Shown here: in pieces, positions 43,163-52,378 of the stretch
Numbering within the stretch: position 1 is the stretch's first letter
Layout of the letters: each line of letters starts with the position of its first letter
Assembly: GCA_022826645.1 (NCBI GenBank)
Contig: JAJDUM010000092.1
Span: 21,508-85,507 of the forward strand
Reading direction: 5' to 3'
DNA: 64,000 nucleotides
From: Candidatus Poribacteria bacterium
GTDB lineage: Bacteria; Poribacteria; WGA-4E; PCPOR2b
Position numbers and translations under genes: made by a program
Notes under the pieces: model-generated
Databases searched by the model: none
What the model saw: only the letters and a program-made list of their open reading frames with translations
What the model was told of the DNA's origin: nothing

Positions 43163-43996
43163 ATGAATGACAAAGGCTATACCAATCCACAACTGCTGAT
43201 TTCCGCTGAGGAGTTGATGAGCAGGCTCGACGACGGTCCAATCTGTCTTGTGGATGTCCGACCGACGCACGAATATGTCGAAGGTCATATCCCCGGTGCT
43301 ATCCATCTCGATCTATTTGCAATCAGTCTCAGCGACACGAGCGAACAGGTGTTCGACGCGTTTATGTGGACGATTGCTTACCTCTTTAAGGACCGTGGGA
43401 TTGATCCGACCAAGACAATTGTATGGTATGAAAACGAATCTGGCGTTAAGGCAGCACGGGGGTTCTGGTTCTGCGAGTATCTGGGACACGAGGATGTTCG
43501 GGTGTTGGACGGCGGGCTCAGTGCTTGGTCTGCGGCAGGCGGGGAGGTGAGCACCGAAGCGGTAGTGCCAGCGGAGGTGTTACAATTCTCGACCGACTCA
43601 AAACCGGATGCCCACATGGATGCGGAGACCATCCACGGATTGCTCGATGCCGGTGATTTTGCTGTCCTCGACACACGCGCCGCTGCAGAACACTACGGAG
43701 ATGTCGCACGTTCTGCGCGGGGCGGTGCTATCCCCGGTTCCATCCATATCGAATGGATGAACAATCTGGACGAGAACGGGATGTTCAGACCTGCCGCAAA
43801 ACTTCGTGAGTTGTATGAATCGGCAGGGATTACGCCGGAGAAGCGCGTCATGTCCTACTGACAGGGCGGATACCGCTCTTCCCACAGCTATTTGGCGTTG
43901 CGGCTTTTGGGCTATCAGAAAGTCAGCAACTACATTGGCTCGTGGAAAGAGTGGGGAGATCGGCTGGATCTGCCGATCGAAATACCAGAGGCGTGA
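43163..43996 (+). CDS. Tandem rhodanese (thiosulfate sulfurtransferase-like) with TGA at the catalytic cysteine position
   Basis: A 277-residue two-domain rhodanese, read through one in-frame TGA. The N-terminal domain ([21 protein letters not shown], then WYENES) lacks its cysteine as usual. In the C-terminal domain the codon for the catalytic cysteine of the loop C-Q-G-G-Y-R is TGA at 43859-43861 (residue 233); the downstream 43 codons ([20 protein letters not shown] and on) continue without a stop to 43994-43996. ATG 43163 follows AAGGAGAGCACA. It is either a selenoprotein or a recent nonsense mutation. A weak stem (CCGC/GCGG) can be drawn 12-42 bases downstream as a SECIS candidate. Confidence 0.75.
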
Positions 43997-44126
43997 AACG
44001 TGATGCGTGAAACGTGAAAAACTATTTGTTCATTGGTGTGGTTGGGCAAGGAAGTCCGACCTGCGGGAATTGAAAAAGTGTAAAACGCAGAGAGAAACCG
44101 AGTTTTCAAGAAAAAACTCGGTTTCT
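43994..44126. repeat. Repeat starting at a gene's stop codon, with GAAACCGAG hairpin
   Basis: TGAAACGTGATGCGTGAAAC begins exactly at the rhodanese TGA and continues with CTATTTGTTCATTGGT, GGAAGTCCGACCT and a strong AGAAACCGAGTTTT hairpin (44093-44126). A close copy begins at the stop of the PhyH gene at 52376. Confidence 0.75.
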
Positions 44127-44164
44127 GTTGTGCAGTTTCTTAACATGAACCTTTTGTGTCTTTC

Positions 44165-45355
44165 CTACGCCAACGCCTGATCGAGGTCTGCGATAATATC
44201 TTCCACTTCCTCCAACCCGACAGACACCCTTACTAAACCATCGGTGATTCCGGCGCGACGCCGCGCTTCAGGCGAAACATGCAGGTGCGTCGTCGAAGCG
44301 GGGTGGCAGATTAGCGTCCGTACATCCCCCAAGCTAACTGCAAGTGCACAGAGTTCGACCCGATTCACTAATTTTTCTCCTGCCGCCACACCCCCTTTGA
44401 GTTCAAAAGAGATCATCCCACCGAAACCGTTCATCTGCCGTTTCGCGAGTGTATGTTGCGGGTGGCTCGGCAGACCGGGGTAGTGCACCCTCTCAATAGC
44501 CGAATGATTCTCCAGAAATTCCGCGAGCGCGCCGGCGTTGGCACAGTGACGCTCAAAGCGCAGCGGCAGCGTGGCGACTCCATGCAACGTCAACCAAGCA
44601 TTGAACGGACTGATGACTCCCCCGAAGTTTCGCAGTGCCCCCTTCTTTGCAGAATCAATAAACTCCTTTGATCCAACAATCACACCGGCGACCACGGTGC
44701 TATTTCCGCTAAGATACTTTGTCATACTGTGGACGACGATATCAAAACCGAGGGAGATGGGTTGCTGTCCGCACGGCGTGGCAAAGGTGTTGTCGATGAT
44801 GGAAGTAACCCCGTGCACCTTTGCAATCTCTGCACAGACAGCAAGATCCACCAACTTTAGCGTTGGATTGGCGGGACTTTCGATATAGATGGCTTTTGTG
44901 TTCGATTGAATCGCCCGCTCAACTGCACTGGCATCGGTTGCATCTACGAATGTGGTCTCGACCCCCATGCGACGGAGATCATCGTTCAGGATATTATATG
45001 ATCCGGAATAGAGGGAGTCCACTGCTACAACATGGTCTCCATGCGCAAGCAGCGTGAACAGGGTTGTACTCACGGCTGCCATCCCCGACGCTGTTGCGAG
45101 CGCCGCTTCACCGCCTTCCAAGGCGGCAATCTTGCTTTCAAGGACAGATTGGGTCGGATTTCCCCACCGGGTATAAACATAGCCTGAATCTTCGTCCGTG
45201 AACGCAGTGACACACTCCTCCGCTGTTTCAAACTGAAAGGTGCTGTTCTGATAGATGGGTGGGATGAGGGGACCTGTTTTAGGCAGGGATTCTTCGCCGG
45301 CGTGGATGGCTTTGGTTGACCATCCGATAGATTTGGATTTCTTTGTCATAATCAT
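44165..45355 (-). CDS. Trans-sulfuration/Cys-Met metabolism PLP enzyme
   Basis: A 396-residue enzyme with the PLP lysine in HSMTKYLSGNS (about 215), the YTRWGNPTQSVLE signature near the N-terminus, and SGMAAVSTTLF. The family holds cystathionine gamma-synthase, gamma- and beta-lyases, methionine gamma-lyase and O-acyl-homoserine sulfhydrylases; these cannot be told apart here. It is followed (to the left) by the rhodanese, with converging ends. M1 and M3 are both possible starts. Confidence 0.9.
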   Translation of the reverse strand: MIMTKKSKSIGWSTKAIHAGEESLPKTGPLIPPIYQNSTFQFETAEECVTAFTDEDSGYVYTRWGNPTQSVLESKIAALEGGEAALATASGMAAVSTTLFTLLAHGDHVVAVDSLYSGSYNILNDDLRRMGVETTFVDATDASAVERAIQSNTKAIYIESPANPTLKLVDLAVCAEIAKVHGVTSIIDNTFATPCGQQPISLGFDIVVHSMTKYLSGNSTVVAGVIVGSKEFIDSAKKGALRNFGGVISPFNAWLTLHGVATLPLRFERHCANAGALAEFLENHSAIERVHYPGLPSHPQHTLAKRQMNGFGGMISFELKGGVAAGEKLVNRVELCALAVSLGDVRTLICHPASTTHLHVSPEARRRAGITDGLVRVSVGLEEVEDIIADLDQALA

Positions 45356-45394
45356 TAATCCGTTGGTTACGTTTAGGACTTACGCTGCCCGATT

Positions 45395-45590
45395 CATCAG
45401 GTGTATCGGGGCAGGGATGCCCCTCTCACAGATATATTATAAGGATTTAACGCAAGGACGCAAGGATGCCAAGACGCAAGGATTTTCTTTTTTTGCTTTG
45501 CGCCATCGTGCCTTAGCGACTTTGCGTTGAATTTTCTTTGCATTTTTCTTTATCGAGCGTATCGGGGCAGGGATGCCCCTCCCACGACAG
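45395..45590. repeat. Repeat cluster: GGGGCAGGGATGCCCCTC direct repeats and AACGCAAGG hairpin
   Basis: GTATCGGGGCAGGGATGCCCCT occurs at about 45403 and 45559. Between them AACGCAAGGACGCAAGG and GCGACTTTGCGTT can pair as a long hairpin. No gene. Confidence 0.6.
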
Positions 45591-45624
45591 GACTTTGACC
45601 GTTCAACTGCGTAACTCCCAACGC

Positions 45625-46950
45625 TTATAGTTGGTCTAAAACCTGTTCTGTAATTTCTATGGTCTGTTCGATATCCGCTTCTGTGTGAGCGAAGGAGATG
45701 CTCCCCTGTTTGGTGGGGAGTGGGAAATGGAAAATCCCTCTTTCGATCAAGAGTGTTCTGTACTTTTTATCGAGGTCCATATCGTGGGATTGTGCAATTT
45801 GCAGCCAATTGGTGGGAACCTCCTCCATGAAATAAACCACAAATGCAGATCCCTGTCGAGCGACTGTTGAGGGGAAACCTTTCTTCGACAGCAGCTCCTT
45901 TAAGCCGTCCCCCATGATCTGACCGAGGTGTTCCAGATGGTCGTAAATCTCCCTTTCCTGCGCTTTCAATTTCTTCAAGGTTGCGATTGCCGCTGCCGTG
46001 GGAACGGGATGGGCGCTATAGGTGCCTGCGATTAGTACCTTCTTTTCCGGCTGTGGGTGGTTGAAATACTCCATATACTCCCGCTTTCCGCCGACGACAC
46101 CGAGCGGGTATCCGTTGGCGACCGCCTTTCCGAATACCGACAGATCGGGCTGCACGCCACATATCGACTGATAACCGCCCAAGGCATGACGGAATCCTGT
46201 TTTCACCTCGTCAAAAATTAGCAGAGAACCGTATTGATCACACAAGCGTCGCAGCCCCTGTAGGTATCCGGGGTTGGGTTTGACCACACCAATATTTTGT
46301 AGAATCGGTTCAAGAATGATGCACGCGATATTATCCGCTTTTATCAGGTTTTCCACGGCATCCAAGTCGTTGAACTGTACGACATGGACATGCTGGGAAG
46401 CGGACGCTGGCATTCCGGCTGTGATGGGGTAGCGTGGGAGTTCCTCGCCGGGCTGATAGCCCTCAATTCTTTCATGGGGATCCATCAGATTAAAAGCCAC
46501 ATCGTTATGCCAGCCGTTGTACCCGCCCTGCATGATAATCACTTCGTCACGTTCGGTTATTGCCCGAGCAACCCGCACAGCGAAAAAGGTCGCCTCTGAT
46601 CCTGTATTGGTGATCTGCACTTGGTCGAGGGTGGGAATACATTCTACCAGCAGATTCGCCAACTCACCCTCCCAAGGGGTTGTCCCCGCCCCTATCAGGG
46701 ACTTGCCTTCTTTTATGGCTTGGATCACTGCTCCATCGACATCTGGATCGCTGTGGCCAAGCAGATAGGGCGAGAAGGCGGCGTGATAATCGATGTATTG
46801 CTTCCCATCACTATCCCAGAAATAGGCGCCCTCCGCTTTCACAAAAACGCGCATCGGATCAATCACGCGATTCAGTGAAACGACACCACCGGGTATTACT
46901 TTTTTGTGTTGTTCCCAGATTGCTGCTGTTGTGTCTTGCTGTGTCATCAT
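45625..46950 (-). CDS. Class III aminotransferase (glutamate-1-semialdehyde aminomutase-like)
   Basis: A 441-residue PLP enzyme. The cofactor lysine is in VFGKAVANGYPL, LIFDEVKTGFRH binds the ring nitrogen, and QITNTGSEATFFAVRVAR is the family's typical motif. It resembles glutamate-1-semialdehyde 2,1-aminomutase but also many amine transaminases; no heme genes lie near. Start at MMTQ (46948-46950) is chosen; the frame opens further to 46989. Confidence 0.85.
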   Translation of the reverse strand: MMTQQDTTAAIWEQHKKVIPGGVVSLNRVIDPMRVFVKAEGAYFWDSDGKQYIDYHAAFSPYLLGHSDPDVDGAVIQAIKEGKSLIGAGTTPWEGELANLLVECIPTLDQVQITNTGSEATFFAVRVARAITERDEVIIMQGGYNGWHNDVAFNLMDPHERIEGYQPGEELPRYPITAGMPASASQHVHVVQFNDLDAVENLIKADNIACIILEPILQNIGVVKPNPGYLQGLRRLCDQYGSLLIFDEVKTGFRHALGGYQSICGVQPDLSVFGKAVANGYPLGVVGGKREYMEYFNHPQPEKKVLIAGTYSAHPVPTAAAIATLKKLKAQEREIYDHLEHLGQIMGDGLKELLSKKGFPSTVARQGSAFVVYFMEEVPTNWLQIAQSHDMDLDKKYRTLLIERGIFHFPLPTKQGSISFAHTEADIEQTIEITEQVLDQL

Positions 46951-46984
46951 CTTTTCTTTCTTGGATATATTAACGCGAGTATTC

Positions 46985-47065
46985 TGCACACATGTCGCCC
47001 CTCTGGGGCTTTGGGATAATTGGTTTGCCGATGTTCTATAAACATGCCGCCCCGCTGGGGCTTTG
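46985..47065. repeat. Paired CCCCGCTGGGG-type hairpin repeat, copy 2
   Basis: GTCGCCCCTCTGGGGCTTTGG and CGCCCCGCTGGGGCTTTG, separated by GATGTTCTATAAACATG, match 9955-10030 in order and spacing. Confidence 0.7.
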
Positions 47066-47131
47066 TCGGTCGGGCAAGATGCCCAACCTACGGGTATGGG
47101 GGATTAACTTTTATCGCACCGCACATAACCA

Positions 47132-47313
47132 GGTTTTGTTGACATGTGAAAAATTGAGCCAATATTGATGCGCTTGAGGCAGTATCTTGGGCAACCACAA
47201 GGGTTGCCCCTACATTGGGTCAATTCCTGTAGGGGTTGGGTTTCTTAACCCGTCGGGCGAGGGAACCTCGCCCCTACGATTACGGACACCTCTGCATAAA
47301 TATCAACACGTCC
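47132..47313. repeat. Non-autonomous element with IS5-type ends and nested hairpins
   Basis: The left end GGTTTTGTTGACATG and right end (other strand) GGACGTGTTGATATTT resemble the ends of the IS5-family IS at 41571. The interior holds GGGCAACCACAAGGGTTGCC and GGTTGGGTTTCTTAACCC hairpins shared with 22915-23069. No coding capacity. Confidence 0.6.
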
Positions 47314-47339
47314 TAGCAAGTTGGGCTACCGTATCTGAA

Positions 47340-48182
47340 TTATTGCGTCCGTTCATAGATTTTCGCCGGATCGATCACCGATTTCTCGTTATGCAGCTCT
47401 TCGGTTAGGATACCGTCGCGGAGTTGCGTTATGCTGTTACCGGTCTTGACGAGCAGGAGTGGATCCTTCCGGTACTCTGCGAGACCGACCTCAAGCGCAT
47501 CACGTGCTCGAAACCGTCGAGCTACGGCGTTTCCCAGCGCACCGACCTGAGCAAGTCCGCGTTCCTCCAGCATGGATCCAAGCCTGTTAAAGTCGTTACC
47601 AGCAAATCCCGGTTTGGGGCTATAACCGAACATGGGGAGTGGTCGTTCACGCCCATTTGGATCTCGAACTTTCGCCTCGACTTCGCGCCACCGCCGGTAG
47701 CGAACTTGCACAAGCTGCTCTATAACGTGAAAGAAGGTACAGCGAAGATAGGGAACGCCCAGCATTAAGATGTGTGCGTCCAGTTCGTAGAGTTTCCAGA
47801 AGGGACCGTCAGCTGCCCAAGCGGAGGGACCGTGTGAAGCGGTGATATCTTCAGCGTGAGGACCTAAGGCAGCGACGGAATGCAGCAGGTGATGGCTCCG
47901 CTGTGCGCCGGGACGCGTCCGAACTACCTCCGAGATACGTCCCATCTCGGACGGATCCTGGATAGGGTCGAACACCGGATTAGATTTTCCACCGTGGGAA
48001 AAGGTGAATGCCGGCACCACGAGTGTGCCCGCAGGACCGAGCAAGTCCAAGAACGCGTCGACCACGGCGTCGGCGCCGTCTTCGACGTAGCCAATGCTGC
48101 GCAACGAACTGTGCACAAAGACAATATGACCGGGCTGCACACCCAGTGTCTGTAGCGCTTCGGCGATCTGTGCCCGTTTCAC
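47340..48182 (-). CDS. AAC(3)-family N-acetyltransferase (Antibiotic_NAT fold)
   Basis: A 280-residue protein with FVHSSLRSIG (22-31), the HSVAALGPHAEDIT motif and a RYRRWRE segment, all typical of the aminoglycoside 3-N-acetyltransferase family. Family membership alone does not prove antibiotic resistance, and many environmental members act on other amines. It lies 3 bases downstream of the DegT aminotransferase in a likely two-gene unit, so acetylation of an amino sugar formed by that enzyme is a natural guess. Confidence 0.8.
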   Translation of the reverse strand: MKRAQIAEALQTLGVQPGHIVFVHSSLRSIGYVEDGADAVVDAFLDLLGPAGTLVVPAFTFSHGGKSNPVFDPIQDPSEMGRISEVVRTRPGAQRSHHLLHSVAALGPHAEDITASHGPSAWAADGPFWKLYELDAHILMLGVPYLRCTFFHVIEQLVQVRYRRWREVEAKVRDPNGRERPLPMFGYSPKPGFAGNDFNRLGSMLEERGLAQVGALGNAVARRFRARDALEVGLAEYRKDPLLLVKTGNSITQLRDGILTEELHNEKSVIDPAKIYERTQ

Positions 48183-48185
48183 TAT

Positions 48186-49442
48186 CTATCCTAACGCCGC
48201 GTCCACTTTATTAATCGCCGCAGCCATCAATCGGGCGTGATCTTCCTGCATGTTGACGTTGAACCCAAATCGCAAGGCTCTGCCCAAGATTGAAAGGGTC
48301 TGTGGGCACATATCCCGTGAATACTCGACATTGCCCTTGTAAGCCGGATCCTTCCACGGATAGCCCGACGGGTGGTGGGAATGCTTAAACAGGATTGAAT
48401 CCCAGTAATAGTAGATGTGACGATCTGGAAATCCTTCGTTGTAGGCTGTGCCTGCGCCCAGTCCTTCTGCCTTGAGTGCTTCGACATATTTTGGGGTGAA
48501 TTCGGGATCCTTGACAATGATCGCTGCGCTGATGCCACATTCGCCATCCGGATCATCGACATGCTGCGGGATGTATCCCTTCGGCTCATCCAACTCCGCA
48601 AGGAACGCTTTTTTCAGCCGACGGGTATGGCTCAAGATGTCCTCAAGTTTGGAAAGTTGTACCCGTGCAATTGATCCCATAATTTCGCTTGGACGATAGC
48701 CCTGACGTGAGAAGGGTGGATTTTGCCACTCCTTATCGCTCATCCACATCGGCATCGCGGCATCACTGGCGAAAGCGGTGCGTTCATAGATGTCGTAGTC
48801 ATCCGTAAACACCATGCCTCCCTCGCCGCAGCTAATTACCTTGAAGTAGTTTAAACTCCACGCGCCAGCTTGGCCCCACGTTCCGGTATACGCGCCTTTA
48901 TACCGTCCACCAACACATTGACAACAGTCTTCGACCATTTTGAGGTCATGTTGCTTGGCGATCGCCATGAGGTCATCAAGGCGGCACGGCACCCCTTGCA
49001 TGTGGACAGGAAGGATCGCCTTTGTGTGTGGGGTAATCTTCCGCTCAACATCGGCGGGATCCATGCCGAGCGATTCGTCGATCTCGGCGATTACCGGGAT
49101 AGCCCCCACACCGACGACCGCCGCCGCTGTTGCAATGAAGGTATAACCCGGAACGATCACTTCGTCCCCCGGACCAACCCCGATTCCTGTCAGCGCACAG
49201 ATGATCGCACTTGTACCAGAATTGACCATCAGTGCGTGGTTTACACCGAGCAGTGCTGCGGCTTCTTTTTCGAACGCAGCCACATGAGAATCCTCAACAA
49301 ACCGGAACAGTTTACCGCTCCGCAGCACTTCGGTGACTGCGTTAATCTCCCGGTCATCGATAGCACTTGGACCGTGCGTGCCGCTGGGAATAGGTTCCGC
49401 AATAACCGGAGTTCCACCATCAACCGCCAATCGATCTGCCAT
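48186..49442 (-). CDS. DegT/DnrJ/EryC1/StrS aminotransferase
   Basis: A 418-residue PLP enzyme with the cofactor lysine in NYFKVISCGEGGM, VPGYTFIATAAAVVG and VNSGTSAIICAL. It belongs to the sugar-aminotransferase family, like the gene at 18939, but is a different subgroup (no close similarity seen). It is followed 3 bases on by the AAC(3)-like gene. Substrate is unknown. Confidence 0.87.
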   Translation of the reverse strand: MADRLAVDGGTPVIAEPIPSGTHGPSAIDDREINAVTEVLRSGKLFRFVEDSHVAAFEKEAAALLGVNHALMVNSGTSAIICALTGIGVGPGDEVIVPGYTFIATAAAVVGVGAIPVIAEIDESLGMDPADVERKITPHTKAILPVHMQGVPCRLDDLMAIAKQHDLKMVEDCCQCVGGRYKGAYTGTWGQAGAWSLNYFKVISCGEGGMVFTDDYDIYERTAFASDAAMPMWMSDKEWQNPPFSRQGYRPSEIMGSIARVQLSKLEDILSHTRRLKKAFLAELDEPKGYIPQHVDDPDGECGISAAIIVKDPEFTPKYVEALKAEGLGAGTAYNEGFPDRHIYYYWDSILFKHSHHPSGYPWKDPAYKGNVEYSRDMCPQTLSILGRALRFGFNVNMQEDHARLMAAAINKVDAALG

Positions 49443-49750
49443 TTTTTCCTCCCAAGTCCCGCGTAGTCCCGATTCATCGGGAGCAGGTCGGGACCTTCAT
49501 TTCTTGATATATGTTGTCCACCCTTATTGGGATTTGGACACTATATCATAGCGACTGATCTCTGTCAACGGTTGTTTTGACCGCAACTGTGTTGCTGTAG
49601 GGTCAACAGCTAGATGTCGGGATTCGGAGATCCCTCCTACAGAGGAGCTAAACGTTCCTACATGTCGCTGAAAGCGAACTTGACATTTTTTGGTGGCATG
49701 ACATATCCTATAGCTATCTTACTTTTTTGGGAAAAATTGTGATTGGTGCC
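49443..49750. other. Intergenic region with dispersed repeats
   Basis: Holds a CCCGATTCATCGGG palindrome at about 49467, a TGTCCACCC...GGATTTGGACACTAT inverted repeat at about 49512-49545, and the GATGTCGGGATTCGGAGATC repeat also found at 27932. No gene seen. Confidence 0.6.
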
Positions 49751-50617
49751 ATGCAAATTTCACAGGTTTCTATTAAACAGGCAATCAAAACCGTCGTTGT
49801 CAACATGAGTCCACCGGTCATTGCGGCATACCTTTTCGGATCCCGCGCAACAGGGAAGGTATGGGCAGAGAGCGATGTCGATGTGGCACTCCTATTTGGT
49901 GAGGCGGATACGTCGAATCAGCTAGAGATTATCGGGAGGATGTCGGAATACCTGTGTCAAGCATTGGGAGGCATTGAAGTTGATGTTGTGAGTCTGGATG
50001 GAGTACCGACGCATTTTGCCTATGAAATCCTGCGGACGGGGAAACTTGCCTTTTGTGCCAACCCACACGAGCGCATTCAGTTTGAGATGGGTATTTTTGA
50101 AAAACAGATGGATGAAGAACCGTGGCGACAGATTGGTCGCCGTTACCTGATGAGGCGGGTAAAAACGAGACAGATGTTAAAGAGAGGGAAGGACATGATA
50201 GATCGGAGGCGCGTTGAGCATTTAGTGAATTATGTCCAAGAGATGCTGAATCGTTTACAGAGTCAACAGGGGAAGGGTTTCGAGGAATTCGCTGAGAATT
50301 TCCAAGCGGTGGATGCGTCATTATACGAACTCCAAACGATATTGGAAGCAATCAGTGACATCGCAATGCACATTGTCGCCGGTGCTAATCTAGGATCGCC
50401 TAACAGTCGTCCTGAAGCGATTGAAATGCTCGCCAAGAACGGGATCATACCGCAGGAACTTGCGGAGAAGGTTAGCCAAGCTGTCAGGATGCGGAATATC
50501 ATTGTCCATCATTACCCCAGAGTTAATCTGCGTACAGTTTACGATGTCATCCAAGATGGTCTCGGGGATATTGTCGATTTTTGTGCCGAGGTTGCGAACT
50601 ATCTTGATTCGCTGTAG
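49751..50617 (+). CDS. Fused MntA-HepT toxin-antitoxin protein (MNT nucleotidyltransferase + HEPN)
   Basis: A 288-residue fusion. The N-terminal half is a minimal nucleotidyltransferase: GSRATGKVWAESDVDVAL (30-47; Gly-Ser and D-x-D) and the third acid in EVDVVSLDG. The C-terminal half, from about 150, is HEPN: the RNase motif R-x4-H-x-Y is intact as RNIIVHHY (248-255). In known pairs the antitoxin adds AMP to the HEPN tyrosine. Here both are one chain. No second gene follows. ATG at 49751 has only a weak ribosome-binding site; the frame is open to 49727. Confidence 0.87.
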   Translation: MQISQVSIKQAIKTVVVNMSPPVIAAYLFGSRATGKVWAESDVDVALLFGEADTSNQLEIIGRMSEYLCQALGGIEVDVVSLDGVPTHFAYEILRTGKLAFCANPHERIQFEMGIFEKQMDEEPWRQIGRRYLMRRVKTRQMLKRGKDMIDRRRVEHLVNYVQEMLNRLQSQQGKGFEEFAENFQAVDASLYELQTILEAISDIAMHIVAGANLGSPNSRPEAIEMLAKNGIIPQELAEKVSQAVRMRNIIVHHYPRVNLRTVYDVIQDGLGDIVDFCAEVANYLDSL

Positions 50618-50762
50618 GGACAACCCCCCGATGGAATCGGGATTCAAAGCAACTTGTGGTTGCCCTTTTGGGCAGGTACGAGACCTGCCCCTACGAAGCG
50701 ATAGGATCTTCCGAAAATTTGGCAGCTTCGGAAGGTTAGAGCCAATTTAGGAGGATTAATCT

Positions 50763-51518
50763 ATGCCGAATCTGCGTTTTGCAGCACCCAAAGAGAAACG
50801 GGTAGCAGTAATAACTGGCGGGGCTCGAGGTATCGGTGGGGCGTCTGCCCTTCGACTCGCGGAAGCGGGGCGGGATATTGTTATCGCAGATATCCTCGAA
50901 GAGGAAGCCGCCAGTTTAATTAAAGAGATTGAACAGGTCGGACAGCGTGCGTTATTTATAAAGACAGATGTGGCAGATTGCGCGGCTGTCCAATCGATGG
51001 TCGATCAAACGGTCGAAACCTTCGGACGCTTGGACATTCTCGTCTGCTGCGCTGGAATTTTGGGGTTGGAAGCACCGTTCCATGAACAATCGATTGAGCA
51101 GTTCGATAAAGTCATGCGGATTAATATCTACGGCGTTTATCACGCACATCAGGCAACCATTCCTCACATGTTGGAGCGAAACTGGGGGCGGTGTGTGACG
51201 ATCTCCTCCGGAGCACGTAACGGCGCAACGAACCAAGTACCGTATGGCGTTTCTAAAGGAGCGGTCTTCTCGTTCATCGGTGCGCTTGGCAATGCGTATC
51301 CGAAGCAGGGGGTGTTCGTGAATGGTGTGGAGCCGGGACGCGCGCTTACAGAGATGGTTGTCCCACGCTTCTCTGCTGAATTTCTCGCTAATCCGGGAAC
51401 GCCGGTTGGACGGTACTCAGATGCGGAGGAGTTGGCGGAAGTCATCGAGTTTCTCTGCTCGGAGCGCAATACCTACACTACCGGCGCGGTCTGGAGTGTG
51501 AAGGGTGGAACAGGGTAG
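50763..51518 (+). CDS. SDR-family oxidoreductase
   Basis: A 251-residue classical SDR with VITGGARGIGGASAL (17-31), a CCAGIL-type N-A-G loop, the catalytic Ser and YGVSKGAVFS (YxxxK), and a C-terminal SVKGGTG end. AGGAGG lies 8 bases before the ATG. It lies just upstream of a PhyH gene, and the two may form a unit. Substrate unknown. Confidence 0.9.
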   Translation: MPNLRFAAPKEKRVAVITGGARGIGGASALRLAEAGRDIVIADILEEEAASLIKEIEQVGQRALFIKTDVADCAAVQSMVDQTVETFGRLDILVCCAGILGLEAPFHEQSIEQFDKVMRINIYGVYHAHQATIPHMLERNWGRCVTISSGARNGATNQVPYGVSKGAVFSFIGALGNAYPKQGVFVNGVEPGRALTEMVVPRFSAEFLANPGTPVGRYSDAEELAEVIEFLCSERNTYTTGAVWSVKGGTG

Positions 51519-51568
51519 TGATGGATTGGTGGGACTGAGGATCACTGACACAGGAGGAACAAGCGGCG

Positions 51569-52378
51569 ATGCGTGATGAACTCACAGAAGAACAGATCGA
51601 ATTCTATCAAACCAACGGTTTTCTGGTCATTGAGGATTTTCTTGATGCGGACGAACTGGAAGAATGGCGCCGATGTACCGGGGAATCCGTTGCGGAGCGT
51701 CTGGGAGGTGCGGTGAATTTCATGACGAATCAGATGGACCCAGACGCTTTTTACGCGAGAGTCTTTACACAGTGCTTGCGGCTTGCGGATACACACGAAG
51801 GTATGCACAAGCTTATCTGCGATCCACGGATTGGGCGGATGGCTACGAGGTTGGCGGGCGTAGAAGGCATCCGAATCTGGCATGACCAAGCGTTGATTAA
51901 GCCGCCCCATGGGAATCCAACGGCTTGGCATTTGGATGTGCCCTATTGGTCGTTTAGTTCTCGTGATGCTCTATCTTTGTGGATGGCGCTGGACGATATA
52001 ACGCTCGGCAACGGATGCCTCTGGTATCTGCCCGGTGTGCATCGGGTTGCACGGTTTGAGAACGTCGGCATCGGAGAGAACTTGGGTGGATTATTCAAGG
52101 TGTATCCCGAATGGCGAGAGATTGAGCCACAGGCGTGCCCATGCCCTGCTGGATCAATTGTTTGGCATAATGGTCTGATTGCCCACGCTGCTGGCGCAAA
52201 TATGACAATTCGACCGCGTCGTGCGATGACGTGCGCCTTTATGCCTGACGGCTCGACATTTAATGGCAAACAGAATGTCCTGCCGGACGACTATTTTAAT
52301 TCACTGACGATTGGCGACTTACTGGACGACCCACAGCAAAACGAGCTGATCTGGCATAACTCATGGGCTGGACAGTGA
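51569..52378 (+). CDS. Phytanoyl-CoA dioxygenase (PhyH) family protein
   Basis: A 269-residue Fe(II)/2-oxoglutarate dioxygenase with metal ligands in WHLDVPYW (His, Asp), AHAAGAN (His) and a following Arg (RPRRAMT). AGGAGG is 13 bases before the ATG. The stop codon is formed by a repeat that also ends the rhodanese gene. Function is not determined. Confidence 0.88.
   Translation: MRDELTEEQIEFYQTNGFLVIEDFLDADELEEWRRCTGESVAERLGGAVNFMTNQMDPDAFYARVFTQCLRLADTHEGMHKLICDPRIGRMATRLAGVEGIRIWHDQALIKPPHGNPTAWHLDVPYWSFSSRDALSLWMALDDITLGNGCLWYLPGVHRVARFENVGIGENLGGLFKVYPEWREIEPQACPCPAGSIVWHNGLIAHAAGANMTIRPRRAMTCAFMPDGSTFNGKQNVLPDDYFNSLTIGDLLDDPQQNELIWHNSWAGQ

Noticed and set aside
43806..44003. Overlapping 65-residue ORF at the rhodanese 3' end
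   Set aside because: Shadow frame; the in-frame continuation after TGA gives clear rhodanese sequence.
45255..45530. 91-residue ORF in a repeat region
   Set aside because: Made of AACGCAAGG-type repeat sequence running antisense into the trans-sulfuration gene.
47340..48182. Aminoglycoside resistance gene
   Set aside because: Family match is real but resistance is not implied; nearby genes suggest sugar metabolism.
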